Shown in pieces: positions 31,902 through 42,500 of a stretch of DNA of 64,000 nt (the first letter of the stretch is position 1; each line of letters begins with the position of its first letter). The translations under genes were made by a program, and so were the position numbers. Under the pieces are notes generated by a model. That model had not been told where the DNA came from, did not search any database, and was given only the letters and a program-made list of their open reading frames with translations. Source of the DNA: Cercophora sp. LCS_1 (Eukaryota > Ascomycota > Sordariomycetes > Sordariales > Lasiosphaeriaceae); contig JAPZLL010000009.1 of NCBI GenBank assembly GCA_036250225.1, positions 124,001 to 188,000 of the forward strand. Direction: 5' to 3'.

Positions 31902-32381
31902 CTACAATCCCTCCGCCGCAGCCCACCCCTCCTTATAATACCCCCTGATCTCATATGTTACAACCAAATACACACCCATCTTCCCCTCATCCACAATCCC
32001 CTCCTCAACATCCCTTCCATACGCCAAAATCTCCCGTCTCAACTCCTCAAACCCCACCGGAATCGCGGCAGGAATATCCTCATCCAGCCTAATCTCACGG
32101 TGTGCCTCCACCGCAGCCCACGTATAAGCGACATAAGCTGTTTTGGGACGACCAGACATGGCCCTAATCCACGGAATGAGCACGCGGAACCGGTTCTTGT
32201 CGGCGTTTGGGTCGTGTTGTGAGACCTTGGAAAAAAACAGCTTTGATATTTTGTCTCCGTCTGGATGGTCGGCGTAAAAAGGCGGGGCTCCGTAGGTTTC
32301 GTCGACGTTGTGGGCTGCGAGGAAGGCGTCGAGGGCTGCGACTGAGACTTTGAAGCCGCGGATGATTGCTGTAGAGCCCAT
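31902..32381 (-). CDS. Small conserved fungal protein (159 aa)
   Basis: A single-exon frame with an ATG at 32381 (MGSTAIIRGFKVSVAALDAF). It is a globular alpha/beta protein without signal peptide or membrane helix, having a central KTAYVAYTWAAVEAHREI and a conserved-looking C-terminus VYLVVTYEIRGYYKE. The length and uninterrupted frame suggest a real gene. No family function is recognised. It lies between the ankyrin gene (90 nt from its stop) and the broken NACHT-WD40 gene. Confidence 0.65.
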   Translation of the reverse strand: MGSTAIIRGFKVSVAALDAFLAAHNVDETYGAPPFYADHPDGDKISKLFFSKVSQHDPNADKNRFRVLIPWIRAMSGRPKTAYVAYTWAAVEAHREIRLDEDIPAAIPVGFEELRREILAYGRDVEEGIVDEGKMGVYLVVTYEIRGYYKEGWAAAEGL

Positions 32382-32727
32382 TTAGTTTGTGTTAGGTCGA
32401 TGTGGCTGATGATGGGGTGATGGATTCCTGTCGCGATGAAGTGAAAGCAAAGTCTGGCTATCTCATGTTGTTCAAGAGCGAGTGTCTCCTCCCGATAGAG
32501 AGAAGGTTGAGGGTCTAAAAGTGGGGATGGGGCTCGAATCCTTCCAGGCAGCAGAGCACTAATCAAAATCCATTTTGCTGTGAACAGTTTTTTTTGGGAC
32601 TGATACAGAACGAAGCCAAATAGATAGCCAAACGGTAAGCAGCCCAAAGTACACATGGCGAATGTCTTATCACCAGACTGAATTGCCGTCGAGCTTGATT
32701 TGACCACTACCCTCTACATTTCTATCA
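32382..32727. other. Intergenic
   Basis: This holds the upstream region of the 159-aa gene and the 3' flank of the NACHT-WD40 relic. No coding signal is seen. Confidence 0.35.
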
Positions 32728-35167
32728 TTATCTCGGTCGAGCCAAGGGCGTGTGAGCAAGATCAAGCTCAATATCAAAAGGACTCGCTCCAGGTGGCAAA
32801 AAGGTGATCGTCTCCCGGCCAACAGTGCATGACGAGTGAAACTCTGGCCGGAAGGCTGGAGGGAGCCAGATAAGGCGACCTGCGCCTGCCTGATCCATGG
32901 TGAGTCCACGCAAAGGCAATCCTCAGTGTCCTCGGCTATGCAGCCCAACGGATCGTAGTCCAAAGTCGACGAAGGCAGAGGCAGTCGCCCATTCGAGGCC
33001 ACGAGATGTCCCGCACAAGATGAAAACGACAAACGCGATGGACGTCGAAGCTCACTCTCCAGACCGAGTTGTCCAAGTCGTTGACCGGTAAAGCCGTTCC
33101 ATAACGACAGCACTGAACTGTCAAAGAGAGCAACTAGACCAGCTGGAGAGAGAGCTGCGACACTGTGTCGTCCGGGCAACTCGATTTCAAATGCTGCGTT
33201 GCCAGTCTTACCGTCCTTTGCGGTCAAGGTTTTTGTCCATCCGATATCCTCATCAGAGGCGAGCAGGCGTTCGCCGGCCCCGTCGAAACCATGTAATAGG
33301 CCCCACAAGTAACCCCTTTCCTCTCCGGATGCTATGTCATAAATCTTGGTTCGCGTCTCGAAATCCGACGTTTGGCTGTAAACAGCCGATCCCTCATCCG
33401 GTAAAAAATTCCAGTCAAAATACGGTGTTGTGTTAGAATCATCCAACCAATAGCGTATATTCGTCTCGTTGTGGCGTCAAGAAGACGGTGAGTCCAGCGG
33501 GGCACGCCGTGATATTCTTCGTCACCCATGTGGCTGTGCCCCAGTTGCATGCAACAGCAGGCCAAGATCCCGCGTAACGCCAAAGCCGGGACATATGTCC
33601 TCAAGCGTGAATAACTCTTCCCACCCGGAGCGCCGCACAAGCATGATGGTATGTGTTTTCGGTCCTTCGCCAACGACTGACTATCGTTTGACCAAATCAC
33701 ACGATTAACCCCAATGCCATCGGACCCAATGAGTTTAACCGGTTCCAGCGCTGACAGGCAAGTATCCCAGATCTCGGCGAAACCTGGGCGTTCCGGGCCC
33801 CCGGCGCCACGAAAGCGCGGTCGGGCGAGACACAAGCCCACACAACGCCGGCATGATCCCTGGTGGCAAAGGAGCTCAGGTGGTGTAGTTGTGCCCCACT
33901 CTTGTCTGGGTGGAGGAGAACTAGCCGGTCGTGGTTTGGCACCATCTCGATGCTGCAGAACTGAACCTCACTCCCCGCCTCTCTTGCCTGTCCCTCATCT
34001 ACTCCCGTCTTCCAAACCCGAATAGTGCCAAGGGAGCACGCAGCAAGCAGGGTGCCATCTGGAGAGAGCGCCAGACCTCTGTAGTCGTCGCCGCGTGCTA
34101 TAGGGAGTGAGCTGGCTGCTGCACCGCCATCTAGACGCGTGCCATAGACCAAGAGCCTATTAGCGTCGGTTCCAGCCGCCAACATGTGATTGTTTGTTGG
34201 TGAAAACGCCATGCGAAAAACGGTACCCTCAATAGAAGCCTGGAACTCTCGACAGTTCTGCTCGGCATTCCAAACCTCAACTACTGTCGTATCGGTGGAC
34301 ATGTCCTCGAGCGCCAAAGCTTCCCTCATCATCGCGGTGGCCTGAACCAAATAGTACCCGTCCGCCGAGATAGCAACGGCAGCAAGTTGGACCCATGAGG
34401 CCGTCACGTCGTGGACAGATAGTCAATTGCCGGTACCGGCATTACGCACTTCGATATGATACAAACCAATCAAGACTGCGATCTTGTCTCCGTTGGGCGA
34501 GGAGGCGAGACTCCGTACGGCCTTTTTCTCCTTGCTGACGTCGCCAAGGCCCGTGGTATCGCCAAACCGAAGAACCTCAACTCCTTGAACTGCAAAGCAA
34601 CGCCAACAGCCTTGCGGATCTGGTCTCGGACAACCACAGTCCTCTTGGGGTGGAGCCAACCTGAAAGGAAAGGTGGCACTCGGATAGCCGGTCAACCTTG
34701 TCCTGGGCGAGCTTTTGGATCTGATGGATCTGCCGCTCGCCGTCAGTTGGGCGGGCCTGGCCATCGTTGCACTCGACTTGGTTGAGGTATTCCAGGTACT
34801 TGGTCAGCAACGGGCAAAGTTCTTCATTATTTTCGATCCGATGGAGCGCTTCGCCCCAGGGCTTCTGGCCGATGGGACCTAGTGCGTCGGTGAATGGCTC
34901 CTCTGCAGCCTCAGGACTGGGTGACGCGGCTGCGTCTTCAACTGTGATGGTGACGGCAGCTGAAGTTTTGACAGAGTCTGCTGGTGCAGAACGGCCGTCC
35001 CGTTCGACGAAAGCCACAGACTGCGCTGGGAAGGACACAAAGGAGGTTCCTGGCGGTGATGAGAGGTTTGGCGATGCAGGTCGACTTTTGCTGCTGCTTC
35101 GACTTCTCAACCGCCCGAAAGCGCGACTCCCGAGGTGCCGCTTCGATCTCGATTTCGCCGGTTCCAT
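32728..35167 (-). pseudogene. Broken NACHT-WD40 (NLR-type) gene, NACHT deleted
   Basis: The minus strand begins at the ATG at 35167 (MEPAKSRSKRHLG). It then encodes a region matching the N-terminal helical domain that precedes NACHT in fungal NLRs (KPWGEALHRIENNEELCPLL, ending QDKVDRLSE). The following VVVRDQIRKAVGVALQFKEL lies in another frame. The sequence then jumps directly to WD40 repeats (VRSLASSPNGDKIAVLIGL, FRMAFSPTNNHMLAAGTD, GLALSPDGTLLAACS, IRVWKTG), so no NACHT ATPase with its P-loop remains. Further breaks are an in-frame TGA at 34423, frame changes near 34640, 34585, 33800, 33660 and 32895, and stop codons around 33480-33530. The last WD40 blades include ARLIWLPPAFRP-like sequence. 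With at least six lesions this cannot make an NLR. A role for remaining fragments is possible but unsupported. Confidence 0.8.
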
Positions 35168-35450
35168 CACGTCTGGGAGCGAATGCTGTGGCGGCTGGAA
35201 GGAAGGGGTTGGGCTGGCTGAGAGGGGAAGCACAGTTCTGGTGCCTGTGAGGCGGGGCTGGAAGGGGCGTCCGGAGACGTTGGGGGCCAGTCACGCGCTG
35301 AGCTTGCCAATCAACTGCAAGATCCGCGTTGAATAGTAGTAAAAGAAACAATACCAATTATCGATGTCCAAAACGCTTGCTGTCGGTGATATACAAAAAT
35401 CAACGGGTATGACCCAAACGCCGCGCCTACCTAGCCATTCCTAATCCTCA
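35168..35450. other. Intergenic
   Basis: This short region lies upstream of the NLR relic and downstream of the membrane-protein gene that ends at 35451. No gene is seen. Confidence 0.35.
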
Positions 35451-36802
35451 TTAATGTCCCAACTCCGCCCTTTGTCCTGCCGTCCCAAATGCATGCTGCA
35501 CCGGTAGCTCATTCACCGGCCCCTGCTGTTGATATGGATACTGCTGCTGCGGTGCATATCCTTGCATTGCGTACCCCTGACTCTGCATTGGAGCGGGTCC
35601 TACAGCTGACGCATAACCCAACTGTTGTCCTGTAGCAAACGGATCGCCATGTCCTCCGTACCCGGGCTGCCCGTGGGGCATCGGAGGAGGGAACCCTGTG
35701 GCCGTGTCCGAGTTGAACTGTGTGGTGGCCTGCGGTTTGTTCCAATCTGCGGCATGCCCGAACGGCTGCTGCGGCTGCTGAGCAAACGGCGAGTATTGTT
35801 GGCCGGGACTGGGAAAGGGGGCCTGCGGAGTATGCACGATGTCGGGCCCGGGGGGCGGCTGTGCTACCGGTGCGTAGGTCGGTTGAAGGTTCTTGCGTCT
35901 GCTGTGGATGATGGCCCAGAAGATGAGGAAGCCGATGAGGCCAACAGCCGCGACACCACCGACTACCCCGCCCACAATGGCGCCGACGGGGGTGGAGTTC
36001 TCGGCGTTAGTGTTGTTACCGCCGTTGTTGCTCCCGCTACTGCCGCCGCCGCCGCCGCTAGTGGTCGTCGCGGGGGTGGTGGAGTAAGGGGTGGACGACG
36101 GCCGGGAGCTAGAGCTTGTGAGGGTAAAGTTGGGCGGTGTTGCGAGGAGGATGTCGGAGCCGCCAGATGCTTGGCATTGGAGGATGGAGAATTTCTTTCC
36201 GGGTGAAGCGGTCGTCGAGTAGATCAGGGTGTAGCAGGAAGGCGATTCGGACCAGCTGCCTAGAGTTAGGAGCAGCGCAGACAATCGTGGTCGATGTGAC
36301 ATACCAGCAGATCGTTCGGAGACCCTTGCCGTCGCAAACGCCGTTCTGCGAGGACGAGTAGTTGATGCACGACGAGTACATGCTCGCCGTGCACAGCGAG
36401 TACTCGCCTGTGCAACAATCCATGTTCCCAACCCCATCGTTCGTGCAATACGCTGACTGTCGAACACAGGTAACCGGGGCGGCTGCGAAGGCAATGTTAG
36501 CGACGTTGGATACCGGGGAATGTGGGGAGCGCACAAGAGAAGCCAGACACAAAGCCACAGGTATCAGTTCCCATGGAAAAGCCGCCGCGCCGGACCAGAT
36601 CCATCTCGCCGTATCTCGGCGGTGGGACCGGCGCGCCCGTGGGTTTGGGCGTCCATCCTATCCTATCCTCAAAACGGCCGGTTTCCTTCGCTGGTGTCCA
36701 CGATCGCTCGTCATTTCGCCGCTGCAATGGTGCAAAGGCGGCCGCTGGGGTGAGGAGGGCGACGAGGAAAAAGGGGGCGGGGACGGAATTGGCGCAGCGC
36801 AT
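35451..36802 (-). CDS. Cys-rich single-pass membrane protein
   Basis: Exons 36802-36535, 36482-36305 and 36255-35451 give 416 aa. Introns 36483-36534 and 36256-36304 keep the frame. A signal peptide (MRCANSVPAPFFLVALLTPA) is followed by a Pro-rich stretch. A Cys-rich ectodomain comes next (GTDTCGF, SAYCTNDGVGNMDCC, SLCTASMYSSCINY, GVCDGKGLRTICC, PSCYTLIYS), with about 11 cysteines and likely disulphides. A Ser/Thr/Gly-rich stalk precedes a membrane helix (VGAIVGGVVGGVAAVGLIGF) with RRK stop-transfer. The cytoplasmic tail is rich in Pro, Gln, Tyr and Gly (QQQYPYQQQ). This is a common layout of fungal plasma-membrane surface proteins of unknown role, possibly wall sensors. The acceptor of intron 2 was chosen to retain the Cys pair and frame. 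Confidence 0.78.
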
Positions 36803-38367
36803 GGTGGGAGGATCAGGGCGACCGAGTGGTCGCGTCGGAGTCGGGTTCGGACGGCGGGGCTCGACACATCAGATGGTGGAGATGTTCGCGGCGCTTGGCA
36901 TGCCGTCGCGGCCGGGGGCGCTGGCGAAAACGATGGAAGGTGATGTAGTTGGAGCAGTGCAGCGACCGTCGGTGCGCAAGCGACGAGAAGAGTCATTGCG
37001 ACGAAAAGGGGATGGCAAGAACCCCCCGCAACCACTGTGGCTGCCGTCGCACAGCGCCTGCCGGCCCAGGTTTGTTGGGCTGGCCCGAAGACTGGCAGGA
37101 ACACTCGGGCATGACAGTCGTTGACACGCCCGCCAGCCCGAGGACCCTGGCCGCGTTGCGCTCCTCAATTCGCTGAACCAACCCCGTGGCGTCGTTAGCA
37201 GTTCAGCTAAATCTTGGCGGTCGATCTGGACTTCTTCTGCAGCTCAATCAAGCAATCCAAGCAACCGCTTGTTGCTGTGTGCCGTGTCCGCATCTGCTCC
37301 GCTCCGCCTTAGTGGAGGAGCAAGAAACGCAATTTTTACGCAATTCGTCTTATCTGCAAAAACTGACATTTTTTTTTCATCACGTTGAACCTAAGCCAAT
37401 CTTATCAAACCGTTTTAATCTCCCGGGTTCCTCACCGCGTGCACTGTCGTCTCACCTTGACACGAGCCCAACGTCCGGGCACCTCGACGGTCCAATCCGA
37501 CTGGGCAGAAGCAGGGGACGAGCCCACATCACCGTTCGGGCATTTAAGCGAGATTGCGGAGCTTACGGTACGGCTCTCTGCTGCCGAATTGCTCCCTCCG
37601 AAGCCGAGCCCGGGTCCGATCCCGAATGCGCCCCACAACTGCCGAGCGCTTTGCCCCTTCGGCCGCAAACTCTCCGAAGCACCCTTCTCCAAAACTCAGC
37701 GACGTTCTGCTGGTGTTTCGACCAAGACTCTCACCGCATTTCCGCCTGGTGTCCACCGCGATGGACCGCCAAGCGAACGTGCCCACCCATGGCTTGCTTT
37801 GTCCGGCTCGCCTCGCGATCCCTGGTCGCTGCACAGACCGGGTTCCGGGATCCCAAGACAAGCTGCCTTCTGGAAGCGGTGGAAGCTTGCCCCGGCCCAA
37901 CGGCGTGTGATCCATGTGACTTCTTTTCTTTGTCCTGGACCAGAGCCACGGATCTGGGTTCAGAGTTTTCACCACCCCTGGGCGCCGTCCAGGGGCATCC
38001 TGACTCAGGCCGCCGTCTCATTCGTCCGTCAGCCTTGCTCCCTGGAGATAAAGAACAGTGCGTGCCCTGAAAAGACCACCACGGGATCTTTGCGTCAAGT
38101 TGCGCCGAGACATCGTCAACATTCTCTCGTTTTGCCTGGCTCGGGCCCCTTTCACACCACGTCGACGCATCCCGTATATATCTTGGCCGGCTCCCTCGTT
38201 GCTTACCGTCCTGCCTGTGTTTCTTCATCACCCCAAAACTCCAAACATCTGCCCAACGATCCAATCTCTTCCGATAAGCATCTCACTGTCAGACCATCGA
38301 CCCTTAGCGTCAATCCTTCCGTTTCAAATCAGTCTTGAAATCAGACAACCCATCCTCCCATCACACC
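36803..38367. other. Intergenic 1.6 kb, GC-rich, no supported gene
   Basis: Several long frames overlap in different phases and strands (37186-38070, 37385-38338, 37731-38264), which is what GC-rich non-coding DNA produces. None has a motif, and none shows consistent splice or start context. The 200 nt before 38368 are pyrimidine-rich, like a leader. Confidence 0.4.
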
Positions 38368-38469
38368 ATGTCTTCGTTCGGGCCGTCGTCAGCTCCCCGT
38401 CTCGAGAAGCGGGGAGGGTATGAGAAGCCACCGGCACCAAAGCCCAACGACAACGACGAATCCAAATAA
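38368..38469 (+). CDS. Possible 33-aa small protein with spliceable 3' UTR
   Basis: An ATG after a long pyrimidine-rich leader opens 33 codons (MSSFGPSSAPRLEKRGGYEK, then a Pro/Lys/Asp-rich end). There is no signal peptide. About 10 nt after the stop, a sequence with good intron features follows: GTGTACGCC/GTACGCC donor, GCGACTAAC branch and TTGAGCAG acceptor ending at about 38527. The pattern fits a short mRNA-encoded protein with a 3'-UTR intron, but equally a chance ORF at the 5' end of a longer unrecognised transcript. Confidence 0.3.
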   Translation: MSSFGPSSAPRLEKRGGYEKPPAPKPNDNDESK

Positions 38470-39508
38470 CTCAACGTGTACGCCACTCCTTTTTTTCCGT
38501 TTTGACATTGCGACTAACTTGAGCAGCAACATATTTTTTGCCTTGTCATCCTTCCGGGGTCCCCTTTCGATTTTTTTTTTCCCTTTGCAGCGACTACACA
38601 TAGACTTTGGGGCGCAAGCCCCATCCAACGACGTTACGGTATAGACTGGGCGGTATAGAGGCGTCTTGGCTTTTGGGAGTGGTAGACAAAATGATGGGAC
38701 TCACCTTCCACAAGAATATATCATAGCTTGTATCAAAACAATAATCAATCTTGACGACATGCGTTGTCCATCAACAATTTGCAGATTCTTCATTTCGCCA
38801 TTTGGTCCCCAGGCAATTCCAAGTCATGAGAGGAAATCGCGCCCGACAGACAAACCGTCAATCTGTGCCCAGATGTCTGGTGGCACTTGACCGTAGCGGC
38901 GAGCCCCACAAGAAGCACAAAGCTAAAGACGTGATATCTCCTTCATACCTACCCAAGGTAATTAGGTAGTCCTATTGATTTACCCAAGCTTCTCAAACGG
39001 ACGGTAAAATTTATTGATAAAATTCATTGATAAATACCCATGAATGAATAAATGCCTCTCCGGCGCTCTGTACGTTTTCAATTACAGCTTAGGTCTCCGT
39101 GTAAGAAAACTCTCGCCGTAGTCAAGGGCTCAAGTGCGTTCGGCTTAGTGCCCTATAATAAGAGGTTGCCATGTCTGCCTACCACTCCCATCAGAGGGAG
39201 AACTCCAGCTTGCTTAATCTCGCTTGGCGGTCCCGGCTCGCTCAGCTCTTCTTTCGCTCGAGCACCCAACGGTGTGACGGTGTCGTTGATTGGATCGGGT
39301 TGAGCCGGTGGCGCGAGTCACGGCTGAGGAGGCGTTTTCAACTTGGTCGCCAAAATTGCTTGCGAAACGCGAACTGCCAGTGGGCGAGCGTTGAACACTC
39401 GGAATCGCGCTTTCTTACAATGCAAGCAACTTGGTCGCTCATAACCACCCGGGCCGGCCCTCCTCCGATCGGTATTTCAACGTTCGGGCAAGTCAACACC
39501 GGCACACC
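38470..39508. other. Intergenic 1.0 kb
   Basis: No gene is supported. A short near-repeat (TTGATAAAATTCATTGATAAA) lies at about 39013-39033. The 5' flank of the large ATPase gene is included. Confidence 0.4.
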
Positions 39509-42500
39509 ATGGAGCAGCCGGAACCATGCGAGGCCGCAAGAGCCCACATCAGTCAGATCCGCAAAGCCAAGGGCTTTACCGATGAATCCGACTCAATCGG
39601 CACATGGGTGACCGACGACCTCGAGGCTTCTCTTTCCATGTACAATACCTATTCCTCCCCTCGCTATGTTTTTTTTTCCTCTTCCTGATTTCGATGTTTC
39701 TGACCGTGTCTGTCTGCATGCACACGTAGCCTGTCGGAGGGCATCTACCAGCAATCAACCCGGTTTCTCATGGAGCTCATACAAAACGCCGATGACTGCT
39801 CGTATACCCATGACCAGGTCCCAACCATGGACATGACGTACCGCGACGGCTGCCTGCGCATCGACTACAACGAAGTGGGCTTCACGGCGCGCGACGTCGA
39901 GGCCATCTGCAAGATCTCCAGCACCAAGACGGCGTCGGTGAACCAAACGGGCGAGAAGGGCATTGGTTTCAAGTCCGTCTTCAGAATTGCCGACGTGGTG
40001 TCGGTGCGCTCGCGCAGTTACTCGTTCCAGTTCGACACGAGACGAAGGCTCGGCATGGTCACGCCCCAGTGGGCAGAGTTTCCCGACGGCGCACGGCCTG
40101 GCTTCACGTCGATTCTCCTTCGGATACGCGACGAGGACGACAAAAGCGAGCTCATCCAGGAGCTCAAGTCCATGGGCCCCGGCCGTCTCCTTTTCCTCCG
40201 GAGGTTGCGGCGGGTGAACATCCAGATCCAAGCCAAAGACGGCGCAATCTGGAGAACTCGCCTCGGCCGCAACGACAAGGCGTACTTGAACAGCGCCGAG
40301 CCGCGGAGCATCACGACGCTCTTCCGCGACAGCGACTGCCAGGATTACTGGATCTATCAGCACGTAGTCACAAAGCTGCCCCCGGAGCCTCGACGCACCC
40401 ATTGCCCCGAGTCGGTCATTGCCTTGGGCTTCCCAGTTTGCACTGACACGCGGCTGGGATTCAAGCCCATGATCGGGCCACAGCAAGTTCACGCCGTCCT
40501 CCCTGTAAGGGACTACGGCTTTACGGTTAGTCAAATACCTACGACGGCTGGGGCTGGCTGCATCACGTCATACATGACGCTAATTCTAGAACGGATCAAT
40601 TATTAGTTCGTGATCAATGCCGACTTTTTACTCACTGCTAATCGTCAGGATGTGAACGCGTCCTCGATGTGGAACAAGGCGCTTCGAGATGCCGCCCTGG
40701 ACGCATTTCGGGCAGCGATTCAGCACCTGAACAGTGGTCCCCTGCGGTACACGTGGCCGCGATACATGCCGCTGCCACTAGCCCTGTCCGACTTCTTCCA
40801 GAGCTTTGGCAGTAGCCTGGGCGAAGCCCTGGCCCACGACCCTCTGGTCGAAAACGCCAACGGGGAAAAGATGGCCCCGCAGTCGGTCCGCTACGTACCA
40901 CCCCAGATGAGAGATGAAACCGAACTACCGCTCGCTCATACCTCTAGAACCGCGTCAAAGTATCTGTCACGGTACTACTCCGACTCGGACGCCAAGTACC
41001 TCAACCAGCTCGGCGTTCGAACGCTATCCGACGACGAGTTTGTGCGCGACCTGCGAGCACTCTCTACGGATGCCGGTTTTGCCACCTGGAAGCCGGAAGG
41101 CTGGCATGTGCGACTCGCGACGGTCCTGGTGCGCATGCTGCAGGGCCCGGGCTATAAGCAAAGCATCAAGGAGCTAGCACTTGTCCCATTGCGCGACGGA
41201 AGATGGGTGTCGGCATCCAGCAGCAGTAACATCGTCTCCCTCGACTGGGAAATGGGTGGCGGGGCTGTCCCTCGGGCCCTTGGGATCTCGTTCCTTGCTG
41301 AAAAAGCTGCGAAGCACGACGTTCAAAAGTCGCTCTTCCGGGCTCTTGGCGTCAAGACATTGTCGGCTCGAGAGCTGCAGAGCCTTGTCATCAAGAAGCA
41401 CTCGGCAGAAGACGCTGCGAGGATGCCAGGGAGAGATGTCTTGGTGGAGCACGCCATCTTTCTCTTCCGGACGGGGTGGCATCGTGGGGAATGGACTCCA
41501 TTTGGATCGTATCCCAGACGGGAAAATACCGCCAGGCACGCGAAGTCTACGTGGACGATAAGGCGCAGTGGCCTGCAGACGCACACCTGGACGAGTTCCG
41601 GCCCGAGATCCCGGTGTTGCATGCAGACTACAGCCTCCCACTGGAATCAGAAAAAAGGCGATGGTCTACTTGGCTGTGCGAGGAAATAGGGGTGCGAAAA
41701 GCCGCCGAAATCACGCCAAAGCTTCAGAGTCTGATGGTGGGGAAATACTCCAAAAGCACGTACCCGCAGCTGCTGAGGAGGGAGGTTTTGATAGCACACA
41801 CGGTCTTCCTCTTCCGAACCGGGTGGACTTGCCAGGAGCAGAAACCACCCCGATTCTTGGTCGCGTCGCAGACAGGGCAGTACCGCTGGGCACAGAAAGT
41901 CTATCTCGGCGGCTTGGACAAGTACCCTGCGGATCCACACTTTGATGAATTTCGACAAGAGTTTCCGGTGTTGCATGCAGATTACTACTACTACTACTCC
42001 CGGGCGGTGGCATCCAAAGACGATGACCGATGGTCTGCTTGGCTCTGCGAGGAAGCGGGGGTGCAACAAGGCTCCGAAATCATTCCAAGGCTCCAGAGTC
42101 TCATCGTCGAGACACACTCTCGGGCCGACCGACGACCACACTCCCTGGAAGCCTTGGTCGCACACACCGTCTTTCTCTTTCGCACCGAGTGGGCTTCGCA
42201 AGGGCCGGAAAAGCGCGGAATGTTCTGGGTTGCATCCGAAGGCGGCGAGTACTTGAACGCACCGCTGGTGTACATCGACACGACACAACAGCACTCGCTC
42301 GGGCGCTATTTCAACGAGTTTCGGGAGCAGTTTCCGTTTTTGCACACAAAATACTATGCGGCCGTCAAGGAAGAGGAGATGGACCGTTGGCTGGGGTGGC
42401 TTCGCGGGGAGCTGGGCGTGCAGGATGCCTCGGACCTTGTTCCCCGACTTCAATCTCTGACGGTCATGGCATGTTCTGGCCCCAACTCGTCGTTGCCATC

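Noticed and set aside
34423..34425. Reading the TGA in the WD40 region as an intron boundary
   Set aside because: No donor/acceptor pair removes it without deleting conserved blade sequence, and several other lesions are present.
37186..38338. Two overlapping plus-strand frames of about 300 codons, plus a minus-strand frame
   Set aside because: They overlap in different phases in GC-rich DNA, have no motifs and no convincing start context. Typical chance frames.
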